64,000 bases of DNA. It comes from Phymatolithon calcareum. Taxonomy: Eukaryota > Rhodophyta > Florideophyceae > Hapalidiales. Each line of letters begins with the position of its first letter. Position 1 is the first letter of the stretch. The stretch is taken from assembly GCA_977006965.1 (NCBI GenBank), contig OZ345375.1, forward strand, positions 1,550,001 to 1,614,000. The letters run 5' to 3'. Below the pieces are notes generated by a model. The model was not told the origin of the DNA and made no database searches. It worked only from the letters and a program-made list of their open reading frames with translations. Below are positions 10,481 through 22,563 of this stretch, in pieces. The position numbers and the translations under genes are program-made.

Positions 10481-10782
10481 CAGAGCTCTTGGGACAAAAA
10501 AATCGCAAGAGGAACTTGATGTCATCACACCCAATTGCGAGCCGATTATTGCCTCTGATGGGGTACCATGGTACGATCCGCTAGCTATACGTCCGATTGG
10601 GACGATTTACCTCTCACTTTTGGAACTTTTGCACTCTAAACGGAGATTTCTTATCCGAAAAGAGTGGTATTGAACTTCAGAGGAAGTACGCTTGTGCCAC
10701 GACTATGTTTTCTCAAGTTTACCTGCGAAAAATTGCTGCTTACACGTCCGCTAAGCTGAGAAGAACGGGGCAAAAAGGGACT

Positions 10783-10950
10783 TTTTTTTTTTTTGAATTT
10801 TGAATTTATTAAACGCCCTCAGAAACACTCATAAGACTGTAAGGGAGATGCGTTTCAGATGCTACTACCTTGGTAGCTCCGTTAAAGCCCGCAAAAGCTC
10901 GTTGCTATCGTCGCAGCCCTAGCTGCAAAAACCCTCCTCCAGAGAAGGTG
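10783..10950 (-). repeat. LINE/SINE 3' end fragment with poly(A)
   Basis: Begins on the plus strand with a run of T (10783-10793). Its body shares the TTTATTAAA...CAGATGCTAC(TACC)...GGTAGCTC order with 17405-17520. It is a minus-oriented 3'-end copy with no coding sequence left. Confidence 0.6.
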
Positions 10951-10959
10951 GAGGGGGCA

Positions 10960-13370
10960 AAAAGGGACTGCAATGACAGAGGTGATTAATTTTTTTTGGA
11001 ATACTCGTCCTCATTGCAAGGGTTGAGTTCGGCGCTGATAGCGATTTGCGCGGTTATTAGGTGGATCTCTGCTGCTCATCCAGAGCTCCAGAAGGACATG
11101 GCCGAGCGAAGGAATTCAAATTGCTGGTCGATAAAATCATTGAAAACTCATTTGACTCACGCCTTACTCGTCGACGTTCAGTCGTCCCAGAACTTATATC
11201 TGCAATCGGGAGCGGTTTTTGAACCCACTAAACTCCCAAGAAAAAGAAGAGGAAGACTGCGGATGTCATGATGATTACTTTTGTTCTGCAAAACAACTGC
11301 AGAGTTGGCAAACTCAAGACGACCACCCTCGTGTTCTCATCACGTGATTGGCTTGACAGTGCCACAATATACATTTGTGGTACTTCTACAGGATGTTGAA
11401 GACATCCATGGGCTTGACACTTTTGACGTTCTCGATAGCGAGTTCTTTCATTTGCAAAAAATTAAATGAATCGCATTCCCTCAATTGAGGGAAAGTTTCA
11501 GTAAACTAGAGACTAGGACAGGTAGGACGGAAGCGATCCGGATTTTGCAGCTCTCGGAAAGAGCAAGGCGTGGCAGCGAGTGTCCCAGGCAGAAGTCAAC
11601 CTTTGTATTTCAGATTCAGGGTTCATCACGGCGGAGAACTGTTTCGTAGCAATTAAATTTGGGACATCGGCAACCCCTCCTCACATACCCACCCCGACAC
11701 GCTTTTGCCTCACATCAAGGACGACCTGTGATATATCCAAACACACTACTCCGCAGAGCGCAGAGGTCATTCATGCCCAGGAAACAAAATGATCCGTACG
11801 AACGAAGCAGTACTGCCTTGCAGACAGAGGCTGGCATTAAGAAGGCTTTATGTTGCCCAGGTACCCTCATTACCAGGAGTATTTCTTTTATTACGGAGAA
11901 CAAGAACCTAGAAAACGATAGTTACTAGAGTTGGAGAAGATGGAGGCGAGTCAAGAAGATGTGATTCGCAACCATGATTGCTACACAGGTTTTACGTACA
12001 CTAAAGCTGCGCTGGTGGCAGCGAGTGCTAGCCTGGAGGGCTCGTGAAATAGAAACTGGCTTCTTTGTCCGTAGCGTAATGACTTGCGAAGTATATTTGC
12101 CACTACAGTACCAACATTCTTCACATTTTCATCAATAATAATTATTCTCAACATTTTCTTCAATTATAATTGAAGAAAATATATTGAAGAAAATGTTGAG
12201 AATATTGGATATTGTTTTGGCGAATTTCCGTACAGGAGTTGCGCGTTCGTAACCTCTACGAAACACGAATTTTTTCGAAAAATTGGCGCGAGTTGCCTAA
12301 TGCGCGAAACAAGCAGGACTTGCTGAAGCTCTGGCTAGGCGATATCCAGCATTTCACACTTCTGGACTTGAACGCAAAAAGACACCCCGCAAAGCGAAGG
12401 GTAAAGTAGCCTGCACGTAAACAGTAGTGTCGCTTGCGCATCTTGCCATTTGACCTCACTAGTTTGCGTTGGATGTTCCTTTGGATCTATTTATGAAGAG
12501 TAACAAGGAGCTTGCAAACAGAACTGAACATATATGAAGGAACCGCGGGAAGGACATACAATGAATCGTGCGAAAGCTTAATAGCTCCCAGTGCTTTCTT
12601 TTAATTCAAGAGCTGACAAACAATAACAGTCAGTTACTGAACATGTGCGAAGGTACCGCGATAAAGCCATACTATGAAACGTGCGAAAGCGTACGAATTT
12701 AGAATCTCCCAGGGTTTCTTTTCAATTGAAGTTTTTTTTTTAAAAAAACCATAGTCTTACAAACAAACGGGTAAGGCTTTCTCAGTGCTCCCTTCCGCTT
12801 GAAACGTACCGCATGCCAGAGGCAGTGGGAAAAGTTTGGATCCCAGATCATCATATCTCCTCTGTGTCGTTCTCGTCGCTAGTCGGCAATTAGGTCCACT
12901 TGCTGTCTACAATGTCGTCGCACACTAGTTAGTCGTGGTCATCCGCTATGAACGGGAGCCGGGCTTGACGCGACGTGTTCACCGACCAATTCTCTCCGAG
13001 CGCTCCCGAAAGAGCACTGAGCAACCCAAAACTTGTTGATTCTTCTTCCGACTGCCTTGCGACTCAACGTGATGCTCTAGTGCTGTCGTATATGTACCAT
13101 GCCGAATCTGGTCAGTGCAGCGGAGTTTGAAGTGTCGCCTATTCAGAGCCAATCAGACTGTCGCTGAATTTCTTCAAACGCTCATGAGAACACGCGACTG
13201 TCTGCCAAACGAAATCACTTGACGTACGCTATTTCTTCTCTTCTCGAGAGTGTTATTCCTTGATTTCGAAACTGTAATAGTTCTTGTGGAGTTCGCTGCG
13301 GGCTTCCACGCGACTTGATGTCGTGTCTTGAGGGACATCTACTTCACGCCTCGTGTCTTAACTGCAGAGA
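10960..13370. other. Gene-poor stretch
   Basis: No frame here resembles a known protein. Structures seen are the palindrome TTCCCTCAATTGAGGGAA (11476-11493), the 22-bp-arm inverted repeat at 12143-12204, and a T7/A7 palindromic tract near 12738. Confidence 0.5.
12143..12204. repeat. Perfect inverted repeat, 22-bp arms
   Basis: Arms 12143-12164 (TATTCTCAACATTTTCTTCAAT read as written) and 12183-12204 are exact complements around an 18-bp AT-rich loop. It could be a miniature transposon relic or a cruciform-forming site. Confidence 0.85.
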
Positions 13371-13384
13371 AGACCTCCTTCTTT

Positions 13385-14149
13385 CTTTCGTTAATGCAGA
13401 AGGCGTTTATTAGCGCCAGAACTAGAGCAAGCTCTTATTGTTCAAATATCTTCTACCGTTTTGCCACGAAATCTTCCCATGAATTGCCGCCGAGATGCAG
13501 CCCGATCAGAACAGCGCACAATTACGTGTTCCACTGTCTCCATGACGCCATACGCGCACATCTTGCACACTGGGTCCTAGAGTAGCCATTCATCCTCGCT
13601 GCGTCCATAGTGAAAGCATACCACAGTAGGACAGCAATTCAATATGCGGTAGTGGAGTACCACCTCTGCAAGTCTCTGCGAGATGTGCAGATCTTTCGGA
13701 AGCATAGGGAGGGTCACTGGTTTGCTTCTACAGGACGTCTTGAAAGTGGATCGTGTCGCTTCCAAAGTGAGAGGTATCGCTTGATGCAATACCAGACTCG
13801 ATTCCAAAATTCCGTGCCGCGCGAGCTCGTCAGCGGCCTCATTCTTCGCGACGCCACAGCGACTCGGTATCCAAACACAGTCTATGTGAACCTCGCGTGA
13901 AAATAATCGTTCCATAATATTCAATAGATTCCGCACCATATCACCACACATCCGCGGTTTCCCGTTGAGCGCGTCTATGCACCTACGGAAGTCGGTGAAC
14001 CATCTGATGGTGCTGCAGCAGGAAATTCGTGGGGTTGACATTTCTTGAAGCCATGCGGCAAATGCCTGCGCGTAGAATGAAGAGCCAACAGACCCAACGG
14101 GCAGCGATGCTTTCTTAAATAGAAGACGTATCATCCTCAATTGAATCAA
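13385..14149 (-). pseudogene. LINE 3' part: RNase H and zinc finger, clade B copy 1
   Basis: The frame 14149-13577 has an RNase H-like stretch (IRWFTDFRRCIDAL, DCVWIPSRCGVAKNEAADELARHG split across it) of the type appended to many non-LTR reverse transcriptases. After a stop/frameshift near 13577 it continues as CKMCAYGVMETVEHVIVRC, a CxxC-x9-H-x4-C finger, then SRRQFMGRFRGKTVED and a stop. The minus-strand tail ends near AAAGAAAG. The reverse transcriptase is missing, as expected for 5' truncation. Matching copies lie at about 20.0, 34.9 and 48.3 kb. Confidence 0.8.
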
Positions 14150-14624
14150 AAACGGTCTCTTCCCCTCTAGTAGTCTTCACGTAGAACTAGGTATAGGATT
14201 TGCGGTCATACTGCAGCCCGCAATGATTTCGCTGGGAAGCACTATGCGTCTTGTTCTGATCATAGTTGCTCGGCAATATTCAAATGCGATTTTCAAATCT
14301 AAATTCGACGAGCCTTGGAATGCAACAGTGACAAAGCTCCTCAGGTTTCAGATCGCACTCCTTTCATCCAGCCTCGATTACGTGAGCGCTAAATTCGATC
14401 ACATTGTACGAGCTGGCGTTTGGACTCCCGTGTCGAATCTGTAACAAGAAGCCACAGTATCTATTTTGAATATTTGACTGCTGCTTTTCTAGTTCTGGTC
14501 GATTGAGGAGCGTACTTGTATTGGATGTCAACGGTAGCGGTTGTTTTCAACTTGGACCATGTCTGTTACGCGGCGAGTCTTCGAGTCAGACGAATTGCTA
14601 TACTTCGGCTTCAGCGCATTCATT

Positions 14625-14775
14625 CATTCATTTTGCCTTTTCCCCTAATGGGGCTAGCAGATATTCGAGGGTCTAAGTTGCTTACATTCTATCCTATCGT
14701 TAGCGAGTTTGACTGCGGCTTTCACGTCTCGTCCAGGTGCGTCACCAAAGAGTGATTCTGGCGTTATTCTGAGGC
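14625..14775 (-). repeat. Retroposon 3' tail with (AATG)n, copy 1
   Basis: Starts with CATTCATTCATTCATT and matches, in opposite orientation, 35335-35515, where the same body ends in (GAAT)n. A tetranucleotide tail of this kind is typical of RTE-like LINE or derived SINE 3' ends. The body has CTATCCTATCGTTAGCGAGT and AAAGAGTGATTCTGGCGTTA in common. Confidence 0.7.
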
Positions 14776-14779
14776 ATTA

Positions 14780-15600
14780 TAGCAGCACCTGGCAGACCAG
14801 GCTGCGCTCGTCCATTGTAAGAATGTGTCCAAGCCTATTTGCTTCAGCGCTTTATAGATAAGATGCCATGGACTGGCGTTACATGACAGCATGGATAGAT
14901 ATGTTTCAATTCAATTTGCAAATTGTGCTTGCGCTTGTTCTCCGTCACACTATGATCCATAAACGAAATTAATAAGAACGATCGAGGTCTTAAGTTCTAA
15001 ATAATATTTGATCCAGTTCTAGTATTCTGGATTGGAAGACTGCCCAGAGAAAAGAGTGCTTCATCAAAGACTTATATGTGGTATAAACAGGAATATAGGC
15101 AAGATTGCACATCGATGCTGATACCAGAGCCGGATCTGGCTCTAATATTAATCTTAAGTTAGTCCAGGCGATCCGCAATGCATCTAGAATGTAGTCGCGC
15201 CCTATCAACAACGTAGTAAAGTTCACTTGCAAAATATTAGTTCAGTTTCGTGCCAACGGACACCGGTGCGGATCAGATTCATGTCCAATCCCTCAACGTG
15301 GACCTTACAGTGCCGGTGTGGAATAGAGCTGAGGCAAGAGTCTGTCCGTCCCATTGATTGCACACGTGCCAGCTCGCTCGGAGACCAATCAATTTCCTCC
15401 TCGATCATGAAAGTAAAAACGTGTCCCAGTTACAGCTTTGCATCACAGTTTGCAGTAGCATTACCGACAATTTTGCGAATTTTATTTTGAATTCTACACA
15501 TCTGACAATCTCATCATCCAATTGTACTCCAGCAATTGTCCGACGGTCCGGCGATGCTCTCACGATTCCACGAGCTCGTCGCCTGTTTAACGCCTCCACT
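14780..15600. other. Upstream region of MYND gene
   Basis: No separate gene recognised. The frame of the MYND protein is open upstream to an ATG at 15358, but that part lacks domain-like composition, so I treat it as 5' leader. Confidence 0.45.
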
Positions 15601-15669
15601 GACCCTCGCCCGATCGGCCACTCCAGTCCACGATCCTCACCACCTCCACCGTCCCCTGCGCATCCCACC

Positions 15670-16569
15670 ATGACCTCCGTCGATCTCATTCCCGTCAAAT
15701 GCGGTCATTGCGACGCCTGCAATGACCTCAAGCGGTGTGCCCGTTGCAAATGCGCCAAATACTGCTCCCGGCAGTGCCAGCTCGCCGACGCCAAGAATCA
15801 CACCGTCGATTGCAAGTCCGGTGGCCGATTGGAGATGGAGCTGGGATCTAAGCCCGAAGGATACTTCTTCTATCGTGTTCATGCCTTGCGTGTCCGCGCT
15901 CTGATCGCAATCGCCGCGAAGAACGCGACGGTCGACGCGTGGCGTTGTGTCCTCAAGAACCAATGCGAACTGCTCCACCTGGACAAGTTCGACATTCAGT
16001 TTACAAGCTACTCTATCCCATTCACACTCCTCCACCTTGGCTGCGACGACAAAGTCGTGTCTGTCGCTAAGAAATTCCTTCGTCCGGAAGTCGCTCTCAG
16101 TAAGATTTCCGAGGTGCCTGTCGTCGAGGACATGCGCTTCGAGGATATCATCTCGGATTTGGAGCTGCATATTGACGACATTCCTTTTGCGTTTCTTGTG
16201 TCCCTTCTGATAGTCAAGCTCCGCACCTTCGAAGAAGTCAAAGCTCGTAAGCTGGAGTTCGCGGCACTCCTGGAATCGTCGTCTGCTATGGTGCTTCAAG
16301 GACAAGATAACATCATCCCCAAAACGAGAAATCACATCTTTGGCGAAGAAACTCTCCTTGTCGATCACATCGCTTGCCAGAATGTCCACGCGGATCAGCT
16401 CATTTTGGAAATCGGAAGGCGCGATCTACAGGCTTTTTTGAACAATGAGAGTCATCCATCGATCCCCGAGTTTGTTGCTCGAATTGTTGCGGACAGGCAT
16501 TGTTTCTTTCACTCTACTCCCGGGGTTTTCATGCGTGTGCAGGACTGGATCGAGACTCATGTCGACTAA
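15670..16569 (+). CDS. MYND zinc-finger protein
   Basis: A 299-residue protein from the ATG at 15670 (context CCCACCATGACC). I prefer it over the in-frame ATG at 15358 because the finger starts right after it and the upstream codons look non-coding. The MYND finger occupies residues 14-48, with ligands C14, C17, C23, C26, C32, C36, H44, C48 and the usual YCS...CQ spacing. MYND fingers bind proline-rich peptides and occur in chromatin and assembly factors. The remaining about 250 residues are helical, with no SET or ankyrin signature, so partner and process are unknown. A long antisense frame (16389-15637) is a shadow. Its coding sequence is more GC-rich than the surrounding LINE debris, consistent with a host gene. 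Confidence 0.85.
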   Translation: MTSVDLIPVKCGHCDACNDLKRCARCKCAKYCSRQCQLADAKNHTVDCKSGGRLEMELGSKPEGYFFYRVHALRVRALIAIAAKNATVDAWRCVLKNQCELLHLDKFDIQFTSYSIPFTLLHLGCDDKVVSVAKKFLRPEVALSKISEVPVVEDMRFEDIISDLELHIDDIPFAFLVSLLIVKLRTFEEVKARKLEFAALLESSSAMVLQGQDNIIPKTRNHIFGEETLLVDHIACQNVHADQLILEIGRRDLQAFLNNESHPSIPEFVARIVADRHCFFHSTPGVFMRVQDWIETHVD

Positions 16570-17400
16570 TGCTGAATTGTTCAACATTCCCAATATTTAT
16601 ATCGGAGCTTGGATGTTATGGTGCATGGCAATCACATGTAGAATATTGGTATACCTCTCTATATTGGTATAACTAGACTGAAAGATATTTGGTGGCAGAA
16701 TTGATAAAGACATTTGTAGACATTTGATTATACTACCTCCGAGAAAAAGCAGCTGTTTCCGGTGAGGAGCCGGGTGAAAATGTTATTGAGAGCGAGAGAA
16801 TGCAGTCGTAAGATATTCTAAACAGCTCTCATTGGCACAAGTTGATACTTTACAGCACCTTCAACATCGCACTTGTACCACCGCGGTCATTACCCAATAG
16901 ACTGCTATAAAATATGAAGTTGCCTAAAATTGTGCTCAGTGTTGGCTGGGTCTTCAGGCGTAAAGCGATCTCAGCAAGCTATAGAAGACCTGCGCTGTCC
17001 CTCTTGGGCCCAGGGGACCACGGAAAATGATCTCCAGGATTCGCACTTCTGAAGGATAGAAGGCGCATGGGTGTGCCGCAGCAGAGCACTCGGGCAGTGA
17101 ATGTGAGTCGGAAATGGCAAATGACGGAGATATCGGAGGACGAGATGACTCTGAACTGACGGGCGCAAAGAACGTATAAAAAATTGAGCGCTATCGGACA
17201 ATTTCTTTCAGTGAAAAGATAAGGACGCATGCACAGCGCTCAAATAAACAAATCGACAGAACTTTGTCTGACCAGCTATATGTAGGAGTGGGATTGTGTC
17301 TTTAGTTGATGCTCGGTCATCTGCCTTTGTTTTGCTCTACGTGCCCCTGTAGAGAGAGGTCTCCGTGATGAATACATAATAGCGTACATACAGTGCGACC
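16570..17400. other. Intergenic, no gene recognised
   Basis: Contains only short frames. Its right end is the poly(A) terminus of the minus-strand LINE at 17405-18765. Confidence 0.5.
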
Positions 17401-17404
17401 GCTT

Positions 17405-18765
17405 TTGTTTTTTTTCCATTCAAGTTTATTTAAAAGCCCCACAGACTTCCGAAGATATGGGCAAGGCTTCCTCTGATGCTACCTACCTTTGCGTAGCTCA
17501 CAAAACGTCCACCAGAATGGCGGACGGGAAAACTCAGGACTCAAAATAGTCCTATCTCAATCCTCTACGGGATTGTTGGTGCTTGGACTCGACCATATTT
17601 TGCCTTGCATTCTGCGGATTAATACAGGCCTTCTTCGTTCTCCATGCGTTCTATGAGTGTCTTGCTACATATTAAGAGCTCGTCTAGCGCCTTTTCTGTT
17701 TCCAGTCGTTTTTCTCCTTCGAGTTCGTACCCTGCTAGTGTGCGTTCAAGGGTCTCCATATGCTCTCTGGCTCTGGTGCCGAATTCTTCAGTCATACTTG
17801 TTGTTGACACCTGTGGGAATCTGCTACAGGCATACTGCAGCGCGAGTTGTCTGTGCTTCACCTTGGGGAACTTGAGGATTGCTGACAATTCTCTTGTCTT
17901 GTCTTATGGTATCTTTCTTTTCCGCTTTGATTCTAGGCGGTCTCCTTCCATTTCCAGAAATTTCGATCGAAGTGTTTGCGAAGATTGGTTTGTTTGGATA
18001 TGCTTTACAGTTTCACCGAATGGCTCTCTGGTCTCCATCGCGGCGATATCTTTCCTCGTGTACTGCCATTCATGGTTGTTTCTTCTTTCGGGCACTTCAT
18101 TTGAATACATACGTTCTTTCTCCTTGTTCCTTCTCAGCATTTTGAAGGCCAAGATTTCTCGTCGATGTGGGGCGGCCTGGATCCGGCACAGGAGACGGAG
18201 CCTATCCGTCCTTCCTCGGGCCAGTGGCCCGAATACTTGATTTCCTTGACGGCATTTTGTACGTCTTCTGTCCAGGGCGCTAAGTGCATTGCGTACTCCC
18301 AGCGTGGCTGTACTAGCGCCTTGTATATCTGAATACACTTCTGTATACTCAGTCCTTTCTTGAACACTCGCAGTGTATGCAACTCGTGCACGGCCGTCCT
18401 TGCTTTCTTTCGTCGTTGCTTCATTAACGTATCTGTGACTCCTCCGGGGTCTAGGGATACTCCAAGGTACGTGACCTCTGGAACTTGTGCTAGTACCTTG
18501 TTCGCTAGCTTGAATGTCTTTCCCAATGTTTCCTCTGATTCGAGGACTTCGCTTTTCCCTTGTTTAGTGTTCCAAGTCATCTCTCGCTCTTATGCCCATT
18601 GGGTAGCTATATCCAATAGTCCTTGCAGTGCAGCTGGTGATTTCGCAGAGAGAAGAACATCGTCTGCGAAGAGGATAGCCGGTATAGACCGCTTTTGGTG
18701 CTCTGAGGCAGTACTAATGAAAGACCTTTTTAGGTCGATGTCAGCAGTATGATGCCATTCTGTGC
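17405..18765 (-). pseudogene. LINE reverse-transcriptase 3' half, dead copy 2
   Basis: Reading the minus strand, the copy begins near 18700 with AILFADDVLL, the catalytic box, so it is 5'-truncated within the palm. It continues MTWNTKQGKSEVL, LGVSLDPGGVTD, IQIYKALVQPRWEYAMHLAPW and a basic C-terminal region ending near 17619. An in-frame TAA/TAG before MTWN and frame changes near 18300 and 17900 break it. The 3' end at about 17405 has a poly(A) tail (plus-strand T run). It is of the same clade as 8140-10480 and 20905-22560, and its terminal 100 bp match the nested insert at 8761-8851. Confidence 0.85.
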
Positions 18766-18769
18766 GGAC

Positions 18770-19960
18770 AATGGTTGGTACTCTGTTATATCATGATCTG
18801 GACAACAGAACTTCTAGTCGCGTGTAGAGAAAAGATTACTTCCGCTAAATGCAAACCGAAATTTGGCACAGAGCCAGAGCCAAACCCTGGATGCTTTAAC
18901 CGCGTAGAGACACAGGGCGTGGAAGGTCTACGACGAAAAGAAATTACTGGATAGACGGTGGCCCTTGTTCCAATTTACTACCATTGAACACTAGTACCTG
19001 TTCTTTGACACAACAGTACTACAGCTAGTAAAGGCCTCTCGAGTTCAACTTGGTCATGGGTTGAGATACGCAAAGGCGAACTTGAGTCCAAACGGGAAGC
19101 TAAAATGCTCTTCGATGAAGACGTTCCATCCCTGACAAACGTTGACTTGGAAATGAGTCAGCTTTATGTTCACATCACAACAGGGCACGGGAAATAACAC
19201 CAAGGATAAGGCCTACACTGGAACAAGAAGCGACGCCCAGCCGCTTTTAGCATGAGTTCTCAAAAAAGCGAGTGCATGCTAGGGGTCCTGTGCCTTCGAA
19301 GCTCGGCTTTCTCGCCGGAAAATGCAGTCTGTAATAAAATACAACGGAGCCTAGATCGTAGAGCATCGCCTTATGTCCCCTCCCGATCTCTGGGCCAATG
19401 TGAGTGACATTGTGCCAGAGCACTCCATTCCAAGAGCTATGCAGCGGGATGGAAAGCTGTTTCATTAAATATGAATTTGACAAAAGTGAGTAGAAAGCAA
19501 ATTTTAATTGCTTTCTACACATATTTGATTTCCTCGAGAGGGACGATGATCTCCACTTTTAAGTGGAGATCAGCACCTCTCTCGCAATCCACATAACCCA
19601 CCACAAACCACCCTCAAGGATACGGAAGGATAATCGTACTTTTCGCATGAAAGTTAGCAGCGCACTTATGCTGCCAAGCAACTATTTATGGCCTATCATT
19701 GAATTCGACGACCTCCGCTGAAGTCGGACCTACGGAATTTCAGTCCCAGTAGAGCTGGTGCCCTTGCCGTAGTCATTACGTCCGGACGTAAGAAGTTGCT
19801 GTCCACGGGAGCTGTAAGACATCTTGCCGAAGCCACTACACACGGACCTGGCAGCTTCTGACTACGCAAGTTGAATGCACGTCAGGCATTAGCCGTCCTC
19901 TCATTGTGGACCTGAACCTATCACTCAGCTCCAGCATACCCACGAAAGTATTGAAGACTA
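18770..19960. other. Intergenic with two short hairpins
   Basis: No gene recognised. GTAGAAAGCAA (19490-19500) pairs with TTGCTTTCTAC just downstream. A 24-bp near-perfect palindrome with arms GATCTCCACTT/AAGTGGAGATC lies at 19548-19571. Confidence 0.5.
19548..19571. repeat. 24-bp hairpin palindrome
   Basis: 11-bp arms GATCTCCACTT and AAGTGGAGATC around TT. It lies within 60 bp of a second hairpin (19490-19519). Confidence 0.8.
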
Positions 19961-19970
19961 ATTCCAGTTA

Positions 19971-20584
19971 TCAATTGCCCTCGGGTGCAGACTGCATTAT
20001 ATTGAATGTGAGCTTAGAGATCTCAATTCTTTCTTTCTTTACTGCGGAAAGGTCGCTCACGCAAAAACACAGCTTCTTATTGTTCAGAAATTTGATTACA
20101 TATAGTGGTTTCTCTCGGCATAATTCCTCTACAGTCTTGGTGCCCACTCGTCGAATAAACTTGCGTCTGGAGGCAGAGCGTCGATCACAGCGTAGAGATA
20201 GGTCTTCAAGTGTTTCGCTACGGCCGGCATTGCACATCTTGCATACTGGATCGTGCGCCATTGCATCCAAGTTGCCCCCATTGTGATATGCAGCCACGAG
20301 AGGGGTGCAGTCCCCAATCAGCTGTGTAAGATCACTTCAGCTCGTTGGAGTATGCGCAGTGGCCCAGAGTTGGTCTCAACATCACCTCCACGGAGGATGT
20401 TGACGACGCTTGGTGGTGACCACGTTTTTTGGCGGGCATGTAGAATGACATGCGGGATCCAAAACGAATTCAGATTTTCCAAACAAAGTTCCGATGTGGG
20501 TTTCATTTTGTCCATGAGGTCCTGGGGGGATCTCGTGGTCCAGCCGCACCACGTGGAAGCGAAACCAGTGCGACCAGATTTCAA
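19971..20584 (-). pseudogene. Internally deleted LINE with 2A-like motif, clade B copy 2
   Basis: On the minus strand 20584-20318 encodes a short leader with GGDVETNSGP, a variant of the ribosome-skipping motif D-V/I-E-x-N-P-G-P. This is followed at once by LQRAEVIL, the segment just before the zinc finger in the copy at 35 kb. A one-base frameshift near 20320 leads to LIGDCTPLVAAYHNGG and the finger CKMCNAGRSETLEDLSLRC, then KTVEELCRE. So the 5' end is joined directly to the 3' end; the reverse transcriptase and RNase H are gone. The Pro-to-Ser change in the motif would probably prevent skipping. Such motifs are known at the N-termini of some LINE ORFs. Confidence 0.7.
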
Positions 20585-20904
20585 TTTGAGATTGGCAGCT
20601 TATGATGAATGTGTGTGCTCTGAGGTCGAAGAAGAACATTCTCATCATCTGTCATGTCCTAAAGGGGGTGGTTTATATTCTTTTCCTGTGCCTCACTCGA
20701 AGAGGATCCTCCCTTGTGCATTATGTAGCAACTATAAAATTCAGACAATGCAACTTGTCTATACTTGCCGATGACAAACACCACTGAGAAAAACGAAAGT
20801 AACTGTTCATGGAAGTTTGGGGCAAAATTTTGCACTTCTGTTGAGTCCTACGAATCAGAATTTAGTACAAAGAACTTCAGCCCGAACGAAGTGCCTTCAT
20901 TTAG

Positions 20905-22435
20905 AGCTTGAAAGGACCAGCCAATATCGCTTCTCAGCCAAGTGCGAAAGATTATTGACTCCGCGATGGACTCTGCGATACGCGAACGCTACAAATTCCA
21001 CAAGTTCCAGCTGGGCTTCCAGAAGATCAAAGGGACGGAACTCGCGATCCTAAGAGCGACGAGTACTATCAGGCGAGGCCACCGATTTGTCGCGGTTCTC
21101 GACTTGTCCTCCGCATATAACAGCGCCCCACGAGATATTCTCCAACGCAGAGTCGAGTCATGCCTACCCAAAGATATCGCAGAGATGGTCAAGTACCTAC
21201 TAAAGCCGTCTTGGATCACTGCAGCCGGAGACGATGAAAACCAGTGGCTCCTGATCGATCACGGAGTCCCCCAGGGCTCTCCCCTGAGTCCCTGTCTTTA
21301 CAACATGTTCATGGACACCTTTGCCTTGAAAGTCGCCGGAGTGTCACCGCGCATATCAACTTACCCGGCAATACTGTTAGCATATGACGCACAGGTACAA
21401 GCTAAAAATTCGGATGGCATGCAGTGGCTGCTAGATGCGGCGACAAGCTGGGCAAGAGAGAATGGCATGTCATGGAATACCAAAATTATAAGGAAAAAGC
21501 GAAGTTCTCATATACCCGGGCCTGTTCCAGCGAAAATTCAGACTTGCGGGTCCGAGCTCCACGAAACCCGCCGACTGGATTACCTCGGTACAACGATCGA
21601 CAATACAGGTGTAACCGACCACGCCACCCTGAAACGCCTTTCGAAAGCGAAAGGTATACTTCTCGCCCTCCGGGATATTGGCGTCACAGCTAAAGGACTG
21701 ACGACAACAAAATGCATAGCCATATATAGGGCCCTGCTCCAATGCCGATGGGAATACGCACTGCACCTAACGCCGTGGTCGAAGTCCATTCAAGCGCAAG
21801 TGGATCAGGTAGAAGGACAGTTCTACTCCCTTATATTTGGCCATTTTGCTAAGCGGAATAATGATCGAATGCGAACGCTATGCAGAATCACACTACCAGA
21901 GCTGAGGCGCAAGAAATTAGGAGAACACTTTGCGCTACGACTCCTGCATGCAAAACGGAACCTGGAGAGAAGCAAGAACTACGAGGGCAAAGGATGAGGA
22001 CTTAGCACAGGCACAGAGGGATATTCGATACTTACAAGAGCACGAACTGTTGAACGCCCAGCGAAGAGGGCCGTGGAAGGAAAGGTCACCCACAAGGATG
22101 AGAAACTGTGAATCTCTTGGGCATGGAGCGAGACGGAGAAGGCCAAAAAACGCAAAATCGCCATGGATATGAGCGAGAATCCGAACTCCGTAGTCCAAAT
22201 CAAGTCGAGGAAACACAGACTTTGGGCAGTCAAATGGTTTTTCGGTCGCTTCCCTCCACGATATCCCTCGGCATATATCTACAACTACGACGAACTAGCA
22301 GTAATGCTGCTGGAAACCCTTCAATGCAACCTAACACAGCCGCAGATGAATGATAGAACACAAGAGGAAGTGAAACAAGCGATGGACAAACTAATGATGC
22401 TAGAAAACGAGATGCAAGAGGAGATGATGGTGTGA
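20905..22435 (+). pseudogene. LINE reverse transcriptase, dead copy 3
   Basis: A frame from 20942 (351 residues), plus in-frame similarity upstream (SLLSQV before RKIIDSA) and a KGPANIA remnant near 20905. Blocks present: VAVLDLSSAYNSAPRD, GVPQGSPLSPCLYN, LIDHG. The catalytic F/YADD is replaced by LAYDAQVQ, so the first metal-binding Asp is lost and the enzyme would be inactive. After 21997 the C-terminal region continues in other frames (22163-22435, ending in a Met/Glu-rich helix). The 3' region has TTCTAAAATAAAAACC before a 14-C run (22550-22563). Same clade as the copies at 8-10 kb and 17-19 kb, but opposite strand. Confidence 0.85.
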
Positions 22436-22549
22436 TGATGGAGGCGATATGCTGTAGTCTTCCCTAGAAGGGTTACAGCGCAATGCGAAGCTGCTCTGGT
22501 GTCGGCGTGCGCCGGCGTTGAGGGCTTCTAAAATAAAAACCTACAATTT

Positions 22550-22563
22550 CCCCCCCCCCCCCC
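22550..22563 (+). repeat. Poly(C) run of 14
   Basis: Uninterrupted C14 just 3' of the LINE tail at 22530-22545; it may vary in length or be an assembly-sensitive site. Confidence 0.95.

Noticed and set aside
3967-11493. CCTCAATTGAGG palindromes at 3967 and 11476 as ends of one large transposon
   Set aside because: Both are self-complementary, so they match in either orientation by nature. No shared sequence extends beyond them, and no target duplication is seen.
15637-16389. 250-codon antisense frame inside the MYND gene
   Set aside because: It is complementary to a coherent zinc-finger protein and shows no domain of its own.
20318-20584. Viral origin of the 2A-like motif
   Set aside because: The sequence directly continues into LINE clade-B zinc-finger code; such motifs are known in LINEs, and no viral gene is nearby.
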